From the NCBI RefSeq assembly GCF_014279755.1, contig NZ_CP047951.1:186001-250000 (forward strand): a DNA stretch of 64,000 nt, written 5' to 3'. This stretch comes from Synechococcus sp. PROS-U-1. GTDB taxonomy: Bacteria > Cyanobacteriota > Cyanobacteriia > PCC-6307 > Cyanobiaceae. The notes beneath the pieces are model-generated. The model saw only the letters and a program-made list of their open reading frames with translations, had not been told where the DNA came from and did no database searches. Position numbers and translations under genes: made by a program. Numbering within the stretch: position 1 is the stretch's first letter; each line of letters begins with the position of its first letter. Positions 1-8,854 of this stretch are shown here, piece by piece.

Positions 1-1
1 T

Positions 2-922
2 CCCGATGCCGGTCAGATCGCGGTGCCCTGGTACCTCACGGTGCGCTTGAGTCTGGTGAACCGTGCGCTGTTGGATCAAGCCGGGATTGCAGCACCGCCG
101 ACCCGCTGGGATCAGGTGCCGGCTTTCGCACGGCGCATCCGAGAGCGTACGGGCCGTTATGGCCTGTTCCTTACCACCGTTCCGGATGACTCTGCCGAGC
201 TCTTGGAAACCTTGGTGCAGATGGGGGTGACTCTGTTGGATTCCCAACGCCGGGCCGCTTTCGATAGCCCAGCGGGTCGCCGGGCCTTTCGCTTTTGGAG
301 TGATCTCTATCAGGAGGGGTTGTTGCCCCGGGAGGTGGTGAGTCAGGGGCAACGGCGGGCGATCGAGTTGTTTCAGAGCGGCGATCTGGCTCTTTCGGCC
401 ACGGGGGCGGAATTTCTGCGCAGCATCCAGACCAACGCTCCACGGGTTGCCTCGGTGACGGAGCCCCATCCCCCGGTGACCGGGTCTGATGGCACGGCCA
501 ATGTGGCCTTGATGACCTTGGCTGTGCCGCGTCAGAGCCAGCGCGCCCAGGACGCGGTGGATTTGGCTCTGTTTCTCACCAATGCAGACCATCAGGCGCG
601 CTTTGCGGCCGAGGCTCGGGTGTTGCCGTCGTCGCTGGAGGCCTTGGTCCGGGTGCGTGAGGAGTTGGAGCAGGAGGTGCCCGGTTCAGCGGCGGAGCGT
701 CAGATTCGACAGGCTCGTTTGTTGTCCGCCAGCACGCTGGATCGAGCCCGGGTGTTGGTGCCGGCGTTGCCAGGCATCAAGCGCCTGCAGAAGATCCTCT
801 ACACCCAGATGCAGAGGGCGATGTTGGCCCAGGTCTGCCCTGATCAGGCGCTAACAGATGCCGCGTCGGAATGGAACAGTTACGCCCGTTCACGCTGGCC
901 AGAGACCGGTTCCAATTCTTAA
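2..922 (+). CDS. ABC transporter solute-binding protein (sugar type), 5' truncated by window edge
   Basis: This is the C-terminal part of a periplasmic binding protein of the bacterial extracellular solute-binding protein family 1, which delivers sugars or polyols to an ABC importer. The reading frame is open to the left edge, so the GTG at 23 is internal and the true start lies outside the window. The visible 306 residues carry the hinge-type pattern of the family (WDQVPAFA, a GDLALSATG-like loop, and DAVDLALFLTN near the end). Neither signal peptide nor permease genes are in view. The substrate cannot be read from the sequence; osmolyte uptake would be plausible in a marine cyanobacterium but is a guess. 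Confidence 0.72.
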   Translation, partial: PDAGQIAVPWYLTVRLSLVNRALLDQAGIAAPPTRWDQVPAFARRIRERTGRYGLFLTTVPDDSAELLETLVQMGVTLLDSQRRAAFDSPAGRRAFRFWSDLYQEGLLPREVVSQGQRRAIELFQSGDLALSATGAEFLRSIQTNAPRVASVTEPHPPVTGSDGTANVALMTLAVPRQSQRAQDAVDLALFLTNADHQARFAAEARVLPSSLEALVRVREELEQEVPGSAAERQIRQARLLSASTLDRARVLVPALPGIKRLQKILYTQMQRAMLAQVCPDQALTDAASEWNSYARSRWPETGSNS

Positions 923-1014
923 GACAATCGGTAAACCAGCTGCGCGCCAGGGTGTTTGCTTCGATCTTCATCCCCTGACAGGTATGGTTGCGGCTCGTTA
1001 AGGGTTTGATTCGG

Positions 1015-1776
1015 ATGACGGGCAACCTGCCCTCACAACCGAAAGCGACCATTCTTGTCGTTGATGACGAGGCGGCTGTACGGCGCGTTCTGGTGATGCG
1101 CCTCCAGTTGTCGGGTTACCGCGTCATTTGCGCTGAGGATGGTGAGCAAGCCCTGGAGATGTTCCACAACGAGTCCCCTGACTTGGTGGTGCTCGATGTG
1201 ATGCTGCCCAAGCTGGATGGCTTTGCAGTGTGCCGCCGCCTGCGGGCTGAATCGTGTGTGCCGATCATCTTCCTTTCTGCCGTTGAAGCGATCTCCGAGA
1301 GGGTTGCTGGCCTGGACTTGGGTGCTGATGATTACTTGCCCAAACCCTTCAGTCCCAAGGAACTCGAAGCTCGTATTTCAACAATTTTGCGCCGGGTGGG
1401 CCGGGGCAATGCAGTCGTCGAAAGCCGCGAATTGCCGACGGGGCAGGGTGTGCTGAGGCTTGGTGATCTTGTTGTTGACACCAACCGACGCCAGGTCACC
1501 CGAGGTTCGGAGCGCATCAATCTCACCTATACGGAATTCAGCCTGTTGGAATTGCTGTTCCGTGATCCAGGTCATGTGGTTCCTCGGGCGGAGATCCTCG
1601 AGCAACTTTGGGGCTATCCCCCACGTCGGGCTGCTGACCTTCGCGTGGTGGATGTTTATGTGGCGCGGTTGCGCGGCAAGCTTGAGCCCGATCCCCGCAA
1701 TCCCGAGCTCATACTCACAGTTCGCGGCATCGGTTATGCCTCCCAACGCATGGGTGAAGCTTCTGCTGCGGGTTGA
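1015..1776 (+). CDS. OmpR/PhoB-family response regulator, RpaB (Ycf27)-like
   Basis: A two-component response regulator of 253 residues. The receiver domain (about 10-125) has the acidic pair D17/D18, phosphoacceptor D61 in LDVMLPKLDG, S88 and K110. The C-terminal half (about 150-245) is a winged-helix DNA-binding domain of OmpR type ending in VRGIGY. The blocks KPFSPKELEAR and RVVDVYVARLR are close to RpaB/Ycf27, the essential light-responsive regulator of cyanobacteria. However, the alpha4-beta5 face (FLSAVEAISERVAGL) departs from the RpaB consensus, so it may be a paralogue. I chose ATG 1015 over TTG 988 because the family begins MTG..PSQPK just before the first beta strand. It lies 44 nt upstream of lysS on the same strand. 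Confidence 0.88.
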   Translation: MTGNLPSQPKATILVVDDEAAVRRVLVMRLQLSGYRVICAEDGEQALEMFHNESPDLVVLDVMLPKLDGFAVCRRLRAESCVPIIFLSAVEAISERVAGLDLGADDYLPKPFSPKELEARISTILRRVGRGNAVVESRELPTGQGVLRLGDLVVDTNRRQVTRGSERINLTYTEFSLLELLFRDPGHVVPRAEILEQLWGYPPRRAADLRVVDVYVARLRGKLEPDPRNPELILTVRGIGYASQRMGEASAAG

Positions 1777-1787
1777 TCAACCCGCGG
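1766..1787 (+). promoter_or_regulatory. Perfect palindrome/RNA hairpin over the regulator stop codon
   Basis: Positions 1768-1785 read identically on both strands (arms GCGGGTT and AACCCGC around GATC). In RNA a further C-G and a U-G pair extend the stem to nine pairs. It contains the TGA stop of the regulator. No T-tract follows, so it is not a classical intrinsic terminator. It could be an RNA processing or stability element between the regulator and lysS, or a DNA operator. Confidence 0.5.
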
Positions 1788-1820
1788 GCGGGCAGGATGG
1801 CGCCCGACTGATCTGCTGCT

Positions 1821-3329
1821 GTGTCTGAGCTGCGCGACACCCGTCTGGAGAAGGCGAAGACATTGGAAGAGCTGGGGCAGGGTCCCTATGCCCTCACCTT
1901 CAGCCCCAGCCACCGCATGGCTGAGCTGCAGGAAACCCACGCCGATCTGCCCAAGGGCGAAGAACGGGAGGTCAGCGTCTCTGTGGCGGGACGGGTGATG
2001 ACGCGCCGGGTGATGGGAAAGCTGGCCTTTTTCACCTTGGCCGATGAGACGGGATCCATTCAGCTGTTCTTGGAGAAGGCGGGTTTGGAGGCGCAGCAGG
2101 AGGGCTGGTTCAAACAGATCACCTCTTTGGTGGACAGTGGCGACTGGCTGGGGGTGAGCGGCACCCTGCGTCGCACCGACCGCGGCGAGCTGTCGGTGAA
2201 GGTGAGCGATTGGCGCATGCTGACCAAGGCGCTGCAGCCTCTCCCGGACAAGTGGCATGGTCTGGCCGATGTGGAGAAGCGCTACCGCCAGCGCTATCTC
2301 GATTTGGTGGTGTCTCCCGACAGCCGGGAGACCTTCCGGCGTCGGGCCCGCCTGGTGAGTGGCATCCGTCGCTGGCTTGATCAGCGGGATTTTCTCGAGA
2401 TCGAGACCCCTGTGCTGCAGAGCGAACCCGGTGGTGCTGACGCCCGGCCCTTCGAGACCCATCACAACGCACTCGATCTTCCCCTAACCCTGCGGATTGC
2501 GACGGAGTTGCACCTCAAGCGCTTGGTGGTGGGCGGCTTTGAGCGGGTGTACGAGCTCGGCCGGATCTTCCGCAATGAGGGGGTCAGCACCCGCCACAAC
2601 CCCGAATTCACGTCGGTGGAGATCTATCAGGCCTACAGCGATTACATCGGGATGATGGAGCTCACCGAACAGATGGTGAGCACGGTGTGTCAGGAGGTCT
2701 GCGGCACGACCACCATCACGTATCAGGGCAGCGAGATCGATCTGGCACCGCCGTGGCGGCGCGCCACTATGCACGACCTCGTGCAGGAGGCGACGGGGCT
2801 TGATTTCAACGGCTTCAGCAGTCGGGAGCAGGCGGCCGCGGCGATGACGGCTAAGGGCTTGCATGCGCCTGAACTGGCCGATTCGGTGGGCCGTCTGCTC
2901 AATGAGGCCTTCGAGCAAGCGGTGGAGACGACCCTGATGCAGCCCACCTTTGTTACCGATTACCCGGTGGAGATTTCGCCCCTGGCCCGGCCCCATCGCA
3001 GCAAGCCCGGACTGGTGGAACGCTTCGAGTTGTTCATCGTCGGCCGCGAGCATGCCAATGCCTTCAGTGAACTCACTGATCCTGTGGATCAACGTCAGCG
3101 ACTGGAGGCCCAGCAGGAGCGCAAGGCCGCCGGCGACCTGGAAGCTCAGGGTTTGGACGAGGATTTCGTCATGGCCCTGGAGGTGGGCATGCCTCCTACA
3201 GGAGGTTTGGGCATCGGCATCGATCGCCTGGTGATGCTTCTCACCGACAGCCCTTCAATCCGCGATGTGATCGCGTTCCCCCTCCTGAAACCGGAGGCTC
3301 GCAAGCAGGACACACCCTCAGTGGAATAA
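1821..3329 (+). CDS. lysS: Lysyl-tRNA synthetase (class II)
   Basis: Charges tRNA-Lys with lysine using ATP, in the cytoplasm. The 502-residue product has the usual bacterial length and order: an N-terminal OB-fold anticodon-binding domain (about 50-160), then the class II catalytic core. Motif 2 is visible in [11 protein letters not shown] followed by [11 protein letters not shown], and motif 3 in [13 protein letters not shown] near residue 460. The start is GTG. The gene follows the response regulator closely and is itself followed, 27 nt on, by a small conserved unknown, so the three may be co-transcribed. Confidence 0.97.
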   Translation: MSELRDTRLEKAKTLEELGQGPYALTFSPSHRMAELQETHADLPKGEEREVSVSVAGRVMTRRVMGKLAFFTLADETGSIQLFLEKAGLEAQQEGWFKQITSLVDSGDWLGVSGTLRRTDRGELSVKVSDWRMLTKALQPLPDKWHGLADVEKRYRQRYLDLVVSPDSRETFRRRARLVSGIRRWLDQRDFLEIETPVLQSEPGGADARPFETHHNALDLPLTLRIATELHLKRLVVGGFERVYELGRIFRNEGVSTRHNPEFTSVEIYQAYSDYIGMMELTEQMVSTVCQEVCGTTTITYQGSEIDLAPPWRRATMHDLVQEATGLDFNGFSSREQAAAAMTAKGLHAPELADSVGRLLNEAFEQAVETTLMQPTFVTDYPVEISPLARPHRSKPGLVERFELFIVGREHANAFSELTDPVDQRQRLEAQQERKAAGDLEAQGLDEDFVMALEVGMPPTGGLGIGIDRLVMLLTDSPSIRDVIAFPLLKPEARKQDTPSVE

Positions 3330-3356
3330 TGAAGGCAGTGGCATGGTCCAATCCTC

Positions 3357-3620
3357 ATGAGTGGAGAACGCGTCGGGTTTCGCTTCAAGCACGCTGATGC
3401 AGTGGTCAAGCGGAATCCCCAGGGCCGTTCCCGCCGGGGATGGGTGATGGAGCCGGTGGAGCAGACCACCAGTCGCGGCACCAAGATGCCCGCCTATCGC
3501 ATCCGCTGGCGCGACAGTGAGCGCCCTGAAATCGTGCTGCAGCACATGTTGATTGCTGATCCTGACCCCACGCCTCCGCCCGAGGGTGTCAGCCTTGAGC
3601 CCCCCGCTCCCAAGGCTTGA
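3357..3620 (+). CDS. Small basic hypothetical protein downstream of lysS
   Basis: An 87-residue soluble protein without recognised catalytic motifs. It is rich in Arg and Lys in the first half (HADAVVKRNPQGRSRRGW) and has a proline-rich acidic tail. A central stretch, PAYRIRWRDSERPEIVLQHML, resembles a small beta-barrel or nucleic-acid-binding fold, but this is only an impression. It is co-directional with lysS and ends 1 nt before the end of the convergent coiled-coil gene. I do not recognise a function; I believe similar proteins occur next to lysS in related cyanobacteria, but that needs a search. Confidence 0.7.
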   Translation: MSGERVGFRFKHADAVVKRNPQGRSRRGWVMEPVEQTTSRGTKMPAYRIRWRDSERPEIVLQHMLIADPDPTPPPEGVSLEPPAPKA

Positions 3621-3621
3621 G

Positions 3622-4101
3622 TTAAGTCAGGCCAGCGTCGCGGCGCAACTGTTGCAACTCTTGCTCCGCTTCAAACAACGCCCAGTCCTTCTCCAACGTT
3701 GAAGGGCTGGGCGTTTGCTCTTGCTGGCGAAGCTCCTCCAGCTGCAGCTCCACCTCGTTGAAGCGGCGTCCCAGGTCTTCGAGATCCGCCCAGAGGGCTC
3801 GCCCCTGGTTCATCAGGCTGGTGAGGTGTTGTTCGGCCCGCTCGGCCAGATCGTCTGCACCTGCTGCCCTGGCGCGGTTCACCCGGCTGCGCCAAGCCCG
3901 CACATCTTCGGCTAGCCGCAGCAGTTGCTGGCGTTGCTGCTTTGCTTCGCTTTGCAGTTGCTGGCGTTGCCGTTGCAGAGCACTGGCCCGGTCCTTCAGG
4001 TGCTGCTCGCTGAACAGGTTCTCCTGGACGGGGTTGTTGCGCAGGAAGGCAGAGAGTCTTGCGTCCAGCTCCCGCTCAAGCTGCTCCAGCCAGCTGCTCA
4101 T
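3622..4101 (-). CDS. Coiled-coil protein of the egt operon (hercynine metabolism protein)
   Basis: A 159-residue, Gln/Glu/Arg/Leu-rich protein that is almost entirely predicted coiled coil (roughly residues 30-150), with a short amphipathic N-terminus (SSWLEQLERELDARLSAFL). It has no catalytic motif, signal peptide or membrane segment. Its ATG overlaps the stop of the preceding small gene (ATGA), so translation is probably coupled within the egtB-egtD transcript. Proteins of this kind in picocyanobacteria have been named 'hercynine metabolism protein' purely from their constant linkage to egtB/egtD; no biochemical role is known to me. A scaffold or complex-forming role is inference. Confidence 0.75.
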   Translation of the reverse strand: MSSWLEQLERELDARLSAFLRNNPVQENLFSEQHLKDRASALQRQRQQLQSEAKQQRQQLLRLAEDVRAWRSRVNRARAAGADDLAERAEQHLTSLMNQGRALWADLEDLGRRFNEVELQLEELRQQEQTPSPSTLEKDWALFEAEQELQQLRRDAGLT

Positions 4102-4331
4102 GGCTCACCCGGGGTGGTGATCACCGGTTTTTCAATCTCCTTTTCCAGGGGCTCGATTGCAGCTGTTTTGGAGTTGAGAATCATTTGGGTGAGTTGAGCC
4201 GCTTTGACCTCACCCACTTCACCCTCCAGTTCCCCCAGGCGATCAAAGGCCGCCATGTACACCGCTTCTAGGTCCTGGATCAGCTGCTGGCGCTGCCGCT
4301 TGATCGCTTGACGCCGTTCGTCTGTTTTCAT
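4098..4331 (-). CDS. Small protein of the egt operon (hercynine metabolism small protein)
   Basis: A 77-residue, mostly helical protein with alternating charged and hydrophobic residues (QRQQLIQDLEAVYMAAFDRL). It lies 33 nt downstream of egtD and overlaps the next gene by 4 nt (ATGA). There is no cysteine, histidine cluster or membrane segment. Its position between egtD and the coiled-coil gene, and its similar helical character, suggest the two short proteins act together, perhaps as a heteromeric partner for EgtB or EgtD. That is inference; homologues are known only by gene neighbourhood. Confidence 0.72.
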   Translation of the reverse strand: MKTDERRQAIKRQRQQLIQDLEAVYMAAFDRLGELEGEVGEVKAAQLTQMILNSKTAAIEPLEKEIEKPVITTPGEP

Positions 4332-4364
4332 GCCGCCATGAGCTTCTGAGCTCTGTCTGTGGGT

Positions 4365-5318
4365 TCAGTCTGCCGGCAGAAGCAGATGCAGAGCCATCTG
4401 CTGGTGCGGATCTTCCCAGCTGCGCTCGATCCGCCAGCCAGCCCGTGCCACAAGAGCGGCTGCGGCGTCCTGGGAGTATTTGACGCTGTGTTCGGTGATC
4501 CAGGCCTCGCCGTTGCGGAAAAACCAGGCCTCACCGCCCAGGTGCACGGTCTGATCCCGCCTGCTGATCAGGGCCATTTCGATCCGCTGATCTTGCGGTT
4601 GCCAGCTGGCCTGGTAGCGGAACTGCGTGGGATCGGCATCGCCCTGGAGGTCGCGATTGAGCCGCTGCAGCAGGTTGCGGGCGAAGGCGGCAGACACCCC
4701 GGCGGCATCGTCGTAGGCGGCCTCCATCAGGGCCGGCTCCCGCGGTTGATCTACCCCCAGCAACAGCGGGCCTCCGGCCAGCAGCTGCCGGGCATTGCGC
4801 AGGAAGTCCACAGCTTCCTCCGGGGTGAAGTTGCCCAAGGAGCTGCCGGGGAAGAAGCCAATGCGCCGTTCTCCGTCCAGAGCAGGATGCCGCGGCAGCT
4901 GTTGCAGGCGGGTGTGGTCACAGCAGACGCCCACCATGGCGGTGTTGGGGTGTTGGGCGGCGAGACCGGACAGGGCTTCCTCCAGGGCGCTGAGGCTGAT
5001 GTCCAGCGCGGCGAAGACGCTGCTGCCAAGGGCCGTGAGCAGCGGATCCACCTTGCGGGCATTGCCGATGCCGAACTCCACCACCAGCCCAGCTCCCGTG
5101 GCGTCGGCGATGGCTTCAGCGTGTTGCTTCAGCAGGGTGATCTCCCGGTTGGTGAGGGTGTATTCCGGCTGGCGGCAGATTTCGGCGAACAGCCGGGATC
5201 CTTCGGCGTCGTAGAGCATCCAGGCCGGCAGTTGGCGAGGTTTGCGGCGCAAGCCGTCTCGCACAAGGCGCTGCAGATCAGCCTGGGGTGGGTGGAGGTT
5301 GAGCAGAGTGATGCTCAT
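4365..5318 (-). CDS. egtD: L-histidine N-alpha-methyltransferase
   Basis: Transfers three methyl groups from S-adenosylmethionine to the amino group of histidine, giving hercynine, the first step of ergothioneine synthesis. The 317-residue product has the family length. Visible signatures are the substrate-proximal PEYTLTNREI (51-60), the SAM-binding EFGIGNARK (81-89), LDIS about 105-108 and PGSSLGNF (157-164). I placed the start at the ATG that overlaps the egtB stop (ATGA, 5315-5318), because this gives the conserved MSITLLNLHP beginning; the longer open frame upstream lies inside egtB. Translational coupling to egtB is likely. Confidence 0.95.
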   Translation of the reverse strand: MSITLLNLHPPQADLQRLVRDGLRRKPRQLPAWMLYDAEGSRLFAEICRQPEYTLTNREITLLKQHAEAIADATGAGLVVEFGIGNARKVDPLLTALGSSVFAALDISLSALEEALSGLAAQHPNTAMVGVCCDHTRLQQLPRHPALDGERRIGFFPGSSLGNFTPEEAVDFLRNARQLLAGGPLLLGVDQPREPALMEAAYDDAAGVSAAFARNLLQRLNRDLQGDADPTQFRYQASWQPQDQRIEMALISRRDQTVHLGGEAWFFRNGEAWITEHSVKYSQDAAAALVARAGWRIERSWEDPHQQMALHLLLPAD

Positions 5319-6475
5319 CGGGCCAGACGGATGCCAGCGGCCATCCAGCGGCTCGCTGGCGGGAAGAAATTGCGGTAGCTGTCGCGCTCGTGGCCGTTGG
5401 GGGTGAGCCAACTGCTGCCCCGCAGCACCATCTGGGAACTCATGAATTTGCCGTTGTATTCGCCGATGGCTCCCTCCACCGGGAGAAAGCCGGGATAGGG
5501 GCTGTAGGCACTGGATGTCCACTGCCACAGCACCCGGTGGGCGTGCTCCATGGCGCTCCCCTGCACGCTGCAGGCGTGCTCCCATTCCGCCTCTGTGGGG
5601 AGACGGGCACCGCTCCAGCGGGCATAGGCATCCGCTTCGAACCAGCTCAGATGCCGCACCGGTGCCTTGAGTTCGCGCTGGCGGCGGCCAGCAAGGGTGA
5701 ATTCCTCGTTGTCTCCCCGCCAGTAGCGCGGCGCCTGCCACTGGTGCTGTTGCACCAAGGCCCAGCCTTCACTCATCCACAGCTCGGGGCGCTGATAGCC
5801 CCCATCAGCGATGAAGGCGTCATAGGCGGCGTTGCTCACCAGGCTGCTGCTCAGCTCAAACGGCTCAATCCACACCCGGTGCCGTGGCGTCTCGTTGTCG
5901 AAGTGAAAGCCGTCACCCCGGTGGCCGATCTCCGTCAGACCGCCGGGACAGGGGAGCCACTGGTGCGGCTCCATCTGCAGGGTCAGTTCGGCCTTGGGGT
6001 TGTAGACGGGTTCCAACGGCTGGCGGTGGAAGCCATCCAGCAGGTCCATCAGCAGCAGTTCCTGGTGCTGCTGCTCGTGCTGCAGCCCCAGCTCCACTAG
6101 GGCGATCACGTCCGTGGGCGGATCGAGCAGCATTTCTTCCAGCTCGGCATCCACCCGCTGGCGCCAGGCCAGCACCGGGCCAATGGCCGGGCGGCTGAGC
6201 AGCCCCCGCTGCGGTCGGGGATGGCGGGCTCCGACGGCCTCGTAATAAGAGTTGAATTGATAGCTCCAGAGAGGGTCGCAGGCCTGGTGCCCAGGGGCAT
6301 AGGGCTGAAGCACGAACGTGTCAAAGAACCAGGTGGTGTGGCCCAGATGCCATTTGGGTGGGCTGGCATCTGCCATCCCCTGGAGCATCAGGTCTTCCGG
6401 CTCTAGCGGTGCAATCAGTGCTTCGCTGTGGCGTCGCACCGCCCGCAGGGTGTCCAGCAGCACGGGCCCGGCCAA
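5315..6475 (-). CDS. egtB: Ergothioneine biosynthesis protein EgtB (sulfoxide synthase)
   Basis: A non-heme iron enzyme that couples hercynine to a thiol donor (gamma-glutamylcysteine or cysteine) with O2, making a sulfoxide. Residues about 5-160 form a DinB-like domain with the likely iron ligands in HLGHTTWFF (H43/H46) and HEQQHQE (H133/H137). Residues about 170-386 form the formylglycine-generating-enzyme-like domain, with RLPTEAEWEHAC and a C-terminal RGSSW...RNFFPP block. At 386 residues it is slightly short for the family. The start is uncertain: TTG 6475 or the in-frame GTG four codons later. egtA, egtC and egtE are not in the window, so the thiol donor and the C-S lyase are unknown. 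Confidence 0.93.
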   Translation of the reverse strand: MAGPVLLDTLRAVRRHSEALIAPLEPEDLMLQGMADASPPKWHLGHTTWFFDTFVLQPYAPGHQACDPLWSYQFNSYYEAVGARHPRPQRGLLSRPAIGPVLAWRQRVDAELEEMLLDPPTDVIALVELGLQHEQQHQELLLMDLLDGFHRQPLEPVYNPKAELTLQMEPHQWLPCPGGLTEIGHRGDGFHFDNETPRHRVWIEPFELSSSLVSNAAYDAFIADGGYQRPELWMSEGWALVQQHQWQAPRYWRGDNEEFTLAGRRQRELKAPVRHLSWFEADAYARWSGARLPTEAEWEHACSVQGSAMEHAHRVLWQWTSSAYSPYPGFLPVEGAIGEYNGKFMSSQMVLRGSSWLTPNGHERDSYRNFFPPASRWMAAGIRLAR

Positions 6476-6495
6476 TCCTCTGCGGACCCTAGGGG

Positions 6496-8310
6496 GTGCC
6501 GAAGACCATCGGTACCATCAGCGCATCGATACGGCTGAGTCCTTTGAGCGGTTCCGGCACGGTGCTGGTGGAGCATTACCGCCTGGATGAGCGGCTGAGT
6601 GGGCCCGATCCGGTGCAGGGATCACTGTGGCGCGGCGTGGATGTGATGGCCGGTGATCTGCCGGTGGCTATCCGTCAATTGGAGAACACGGCCGCCCAGG
6701 AGCAACTCCAGGCGGTCTGGCCGCAGTTGCAGTCGTTGCTGCATCCGCAGCTGCCCCGCTGCGGAGAGCTGTTGGAGCTGGATGGGGAGTTCTGGTGCGT
6801 GCGCGATTGGCAGGACGGCGTCGCTTACGACGTCCTGTTGCGGTTGCGGGCTGCACGCCAGATGCCCTTCGCTGCCGGCGAGGTGCTGCTGCTGCTGCGC
6901 CAGATCCTGCCGGTGCTGGCGGTGTTGCACGGCTGCGGGCTGGTGCACGGTGATGTGAATCCCCGCCATCTGCTGCGACGGAGCAGCGATGGCCTGCCGG
7001 TGCTGCTGGATGGTGGTCGGGTGCGGAGGAAGGGAGCCACCTCGACGGATGCTCCCTTGAGGGATCTGCATGACCTAGGCATCACCGCTCTGATGTTGCT
7101 CAGTGGTAAGGCAGGCGAGGACGCTGGCTGGCCGGAGGACCTGGCGTTGGAGTCAGGATTTCGCCAAGTGCTGGAGCGCCTGCTCTCAGAAGCACCGGAG
7201 CAGCGTTTCAGCGAGGCTGCCGAGGTGCTGAAGGCCTTGGAGTCGGTCGCGTTGCCTGCATCAGAGCTGGAGTCCAGCGTGGTGTCCCGAACCAGCAGGG
7301 CCATGGCCCGCGACAAGGGAGCGGAGGGTCGTCTCTGGCCCGTTGTGATCGCTCTGGCCCTGTCGGCTCTGGTGGGTTCGGCCATTGGCTGGGTCCTGCT
7401 CCCGCGTAGCTCCACTCCAGATAGGGACCCCCGCACCAACGGTGATGGGGCGGCATTGGCTCCAGACGTCAGCCTGCCGCCGGCGGAGCTGGATCAACGC
7501 CAGCAGCTGTTTAGCCGGCTGCGGGCGCTTCAGGTGGATCGCAGTTGGTTCCTCAATCTGGTGGAAGCCAGCATGCTCAGCCGTTTCCCTGAACGCGGTG
7601 GCAGCCTCCCTTCGGAGTCACTGGAGGATGCACCGCTGCGCAGGGTCTGGACTGAGCTGGCGGAGGAATGGCTGTCTCGCATCGAGCAGCTGCCGCCGGC
7701 GATGCGGGCCCGGTTGGGCCGTCTGCGTGATGGGGACTGGGAGCAGCCGCGTCAGACGTTGCTGAAGCAGGGCGTTCACCCGCAGGTGGTGGAACATCTG
7801 GTGAGTGCCGCTGCTCAGGATCTGCTGCCGGGGACCATGCAGGGCCAGAAACCTGCCGAACCGTTCCGTCAGCTTTGGATTGCAGCGGCCATGCAGAGCC
7901 TTGATGACGTCGACATTGAGCGACTCGTAGCGCGTCCCCTCGAACCCACGAACACGTCCTTGCGCATCCCCGCCGGTGGCGCCCGCCTGGTGCTGGTTCA
8001 AGTGCCGGCCGGTAATGCCTTGGCCCTTGGCATCAACGGCACGCCGCTGATGCAGATGATGGTGTTCGCTGCCAACGGGCAGGTGGTGGAGGAGCGCGGT
8101 CCGCTGCGGGTGGCCCGGATTGCGGCGGAAGCGGGCTCGCCGTTGCAAGTGCTGATCACCAATGAGGGGGTCTCCTCCGGTCTGCTCACCTTGTCCTGCA
8201 GGGCGGACCGTCCTCGCCCCCCCTTGCCGGATGTGGACCTGGATCCGTTGCCCGACTCGGCCACTGGAGAGCTGGTAAGGCCACCGGGGCTGGATTCGAA
8301 CGTTCAGTAG
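6496..8310 (+). CDS. Membrane-anchored protein kinase-like protein (probable pseudokinase)
   Basis: A 604-residue protein with three parts. Residues about 25-255 resemble a Ser/Thr protein kinase, with a catalytic-loop-like [10 protein letters not shown] at 151-160 and LLDGG at 170-174 in place of the DFG motif. The usual HRDxKPxN pattern is broken (N for K, H for N) and no clear glycine-rich loop is visible, so catalysis is doubtful. A single membrane helix lies at about 280-302. The C-terminal 300 residues are predicted extracytoplasmic and unrecognised. The start may be GTG 6496 or GTG 6562. The 3' end overlaps the convergent smpB by 7 nt. A sensory or scaffold role is inference. Confidence 0.78.
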   Translation: MPKTIGTISASIRLSPLSGSGTVLVEHYRLDERLSGPDPVQGSLWRGVDVMAGDLPVAIRQLENTAAQEQLQAVWPQLQSLLHPQLPRCGELLELDGEFWCVRDWQDGVAYDVLLRLRAARQMPFAAGEVLLLLRQILPVLAVLHGCGLVHGDVNPRHLLRRSSDGLPVLLDGGRVRRKGATSTDAPLRDLHDLGITALMLLSGKAGEDAGWPEDLALESGFRQVLERLLSEAPEQRFSEAAEVLKALESVALPASELESSVVSRTSRAMARDKGAEGRLWPVVIALALSALVGSAIGWVLLPRSSTPDRDPRTNGDGAALAPDVSLPPAELDQRQQLFSRLRALQVDRSWFLNLVEASMLSRFPERGGSLPSESLEDAPLRRVWTELAEEWLSRIEQLPPAMRARLGRLRDGDWEQPRQTLLKQGVHPQVVEHLVSAAAQDLLPGTMQGQKPAEPFRQLWIAAAMQSLDDVDIERLVARPLEPTNTSLRIPAGGARLVLVQVPAGNALALGINGTPLMQMMVFAANGQVVEERGPLRVARIAAEAGSPLQVLITNEGVSSGLLTLSCRADRPRPPLPDVDLDPLPDSATGELVRPPGLDSNVQ

Positions 8311-8804
8311 CGAGCTATCGCCGCCTTCACCTCTTTCTTGGATTGCTTCTCCTTTTCAGCAGCTCGCTTGTCGTGCAGCTTTCGGCCTTTGCCCAGCCCG
8401 ATGGTGAGCTTGATCCACGAACCCTTGAGCTGGAGGCTCAGCGGGATCAGCGTGAGCCCTTTCTGATCAACTAGACCGCGAAACTTGTCGATCTCGCGGC
8501 GATGGGCCAGCAGTTTGCGGGTGCGCAGAGGGTCGTGGTTGAAGTAGCTACCGGCGTGGGTGTGGGGTGAAATGTGCACGTTGTGCAGCTGCAGTTCTCC
8601 ATTGCGGATCAGGCAGAAGCCATCGCGCAGGTTGGCTTTGCCGTTACGGATCGACTTCACCTCGGTTCCCACCAGCTCGATGCCGGTTTCCAGGGTTTCG
8701 AGGATCTCGTATTGATGCCGGGCCTGACGGTTGTCCGCCAGCATTCGGTTGGCTGCGGCCCGTGCGGCGGCTGCGGCTGCTTTTTTCGCTCCTCCCTTGG
8801 CCAT
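8304..8804 (-). CDS. smpB: SsrA (tmRNA)-binding protein
   Basis: Binds tmRNA and delivers it to stalled ribosomes for trans-translation. The 166-residue product carries the SmpB core: [22 protein letters not shown], the GKANLRDGF block, the [19 protein letters not shown] loop and a basic C-terminal tail ([16 protein letters not shown]) that enters the mRNA channel. It has an alanine/lysine-rich N-terminal extension of about 25 residues before the core that most bacterial SmpB proteins lack. No tmRNA gene was seen in the window. It is divergent from ruvB, whose ATG lies 50 nt away. Confidence 0.96.
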   Translation of the reverse strand: MAKGGAKKAAAAAARAAANRMLADNRQARHQYEILETLETGIELVGTEVKSIRNGKANLRDGFCLIRNGELQLHNVHISPHTHAGSYFNHDPLRTRKLLAHRREIDKFRGLVDQKGLTLIPLSLQLKGSWIKLTIGLGKGRKLHDKRAAEKEKQSKKEVKAAIARY

Positions 8805-8854
8805 GGCTGTGGCTGCGTCTTCCGACCCTATCCAGGTCTGGGTACCCTGCCCGC

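Noticed and set aside
4359-5378. 339-codon plus-strand frame opposite egtD
   Set aside because: egtD carries clear SAM-binding motifs in the other strand; the plus frame has none.
6880-6930. CTGCTG-rich trinucleotide run as a microsatellite
   Set aside because: It encodes a Leu-rich helix in frame and reflects codon preference; similar runs occur throughout the window.
8281-8310. T-arm-like GGATTCGAAC sequence suggesting a minus-strand tRNA or tmRNA end
   Set aside because: The flanks do not pair as a T stem and no acceptor or anticodon arm can be built; it is the coding end of the pseudokinase gene.
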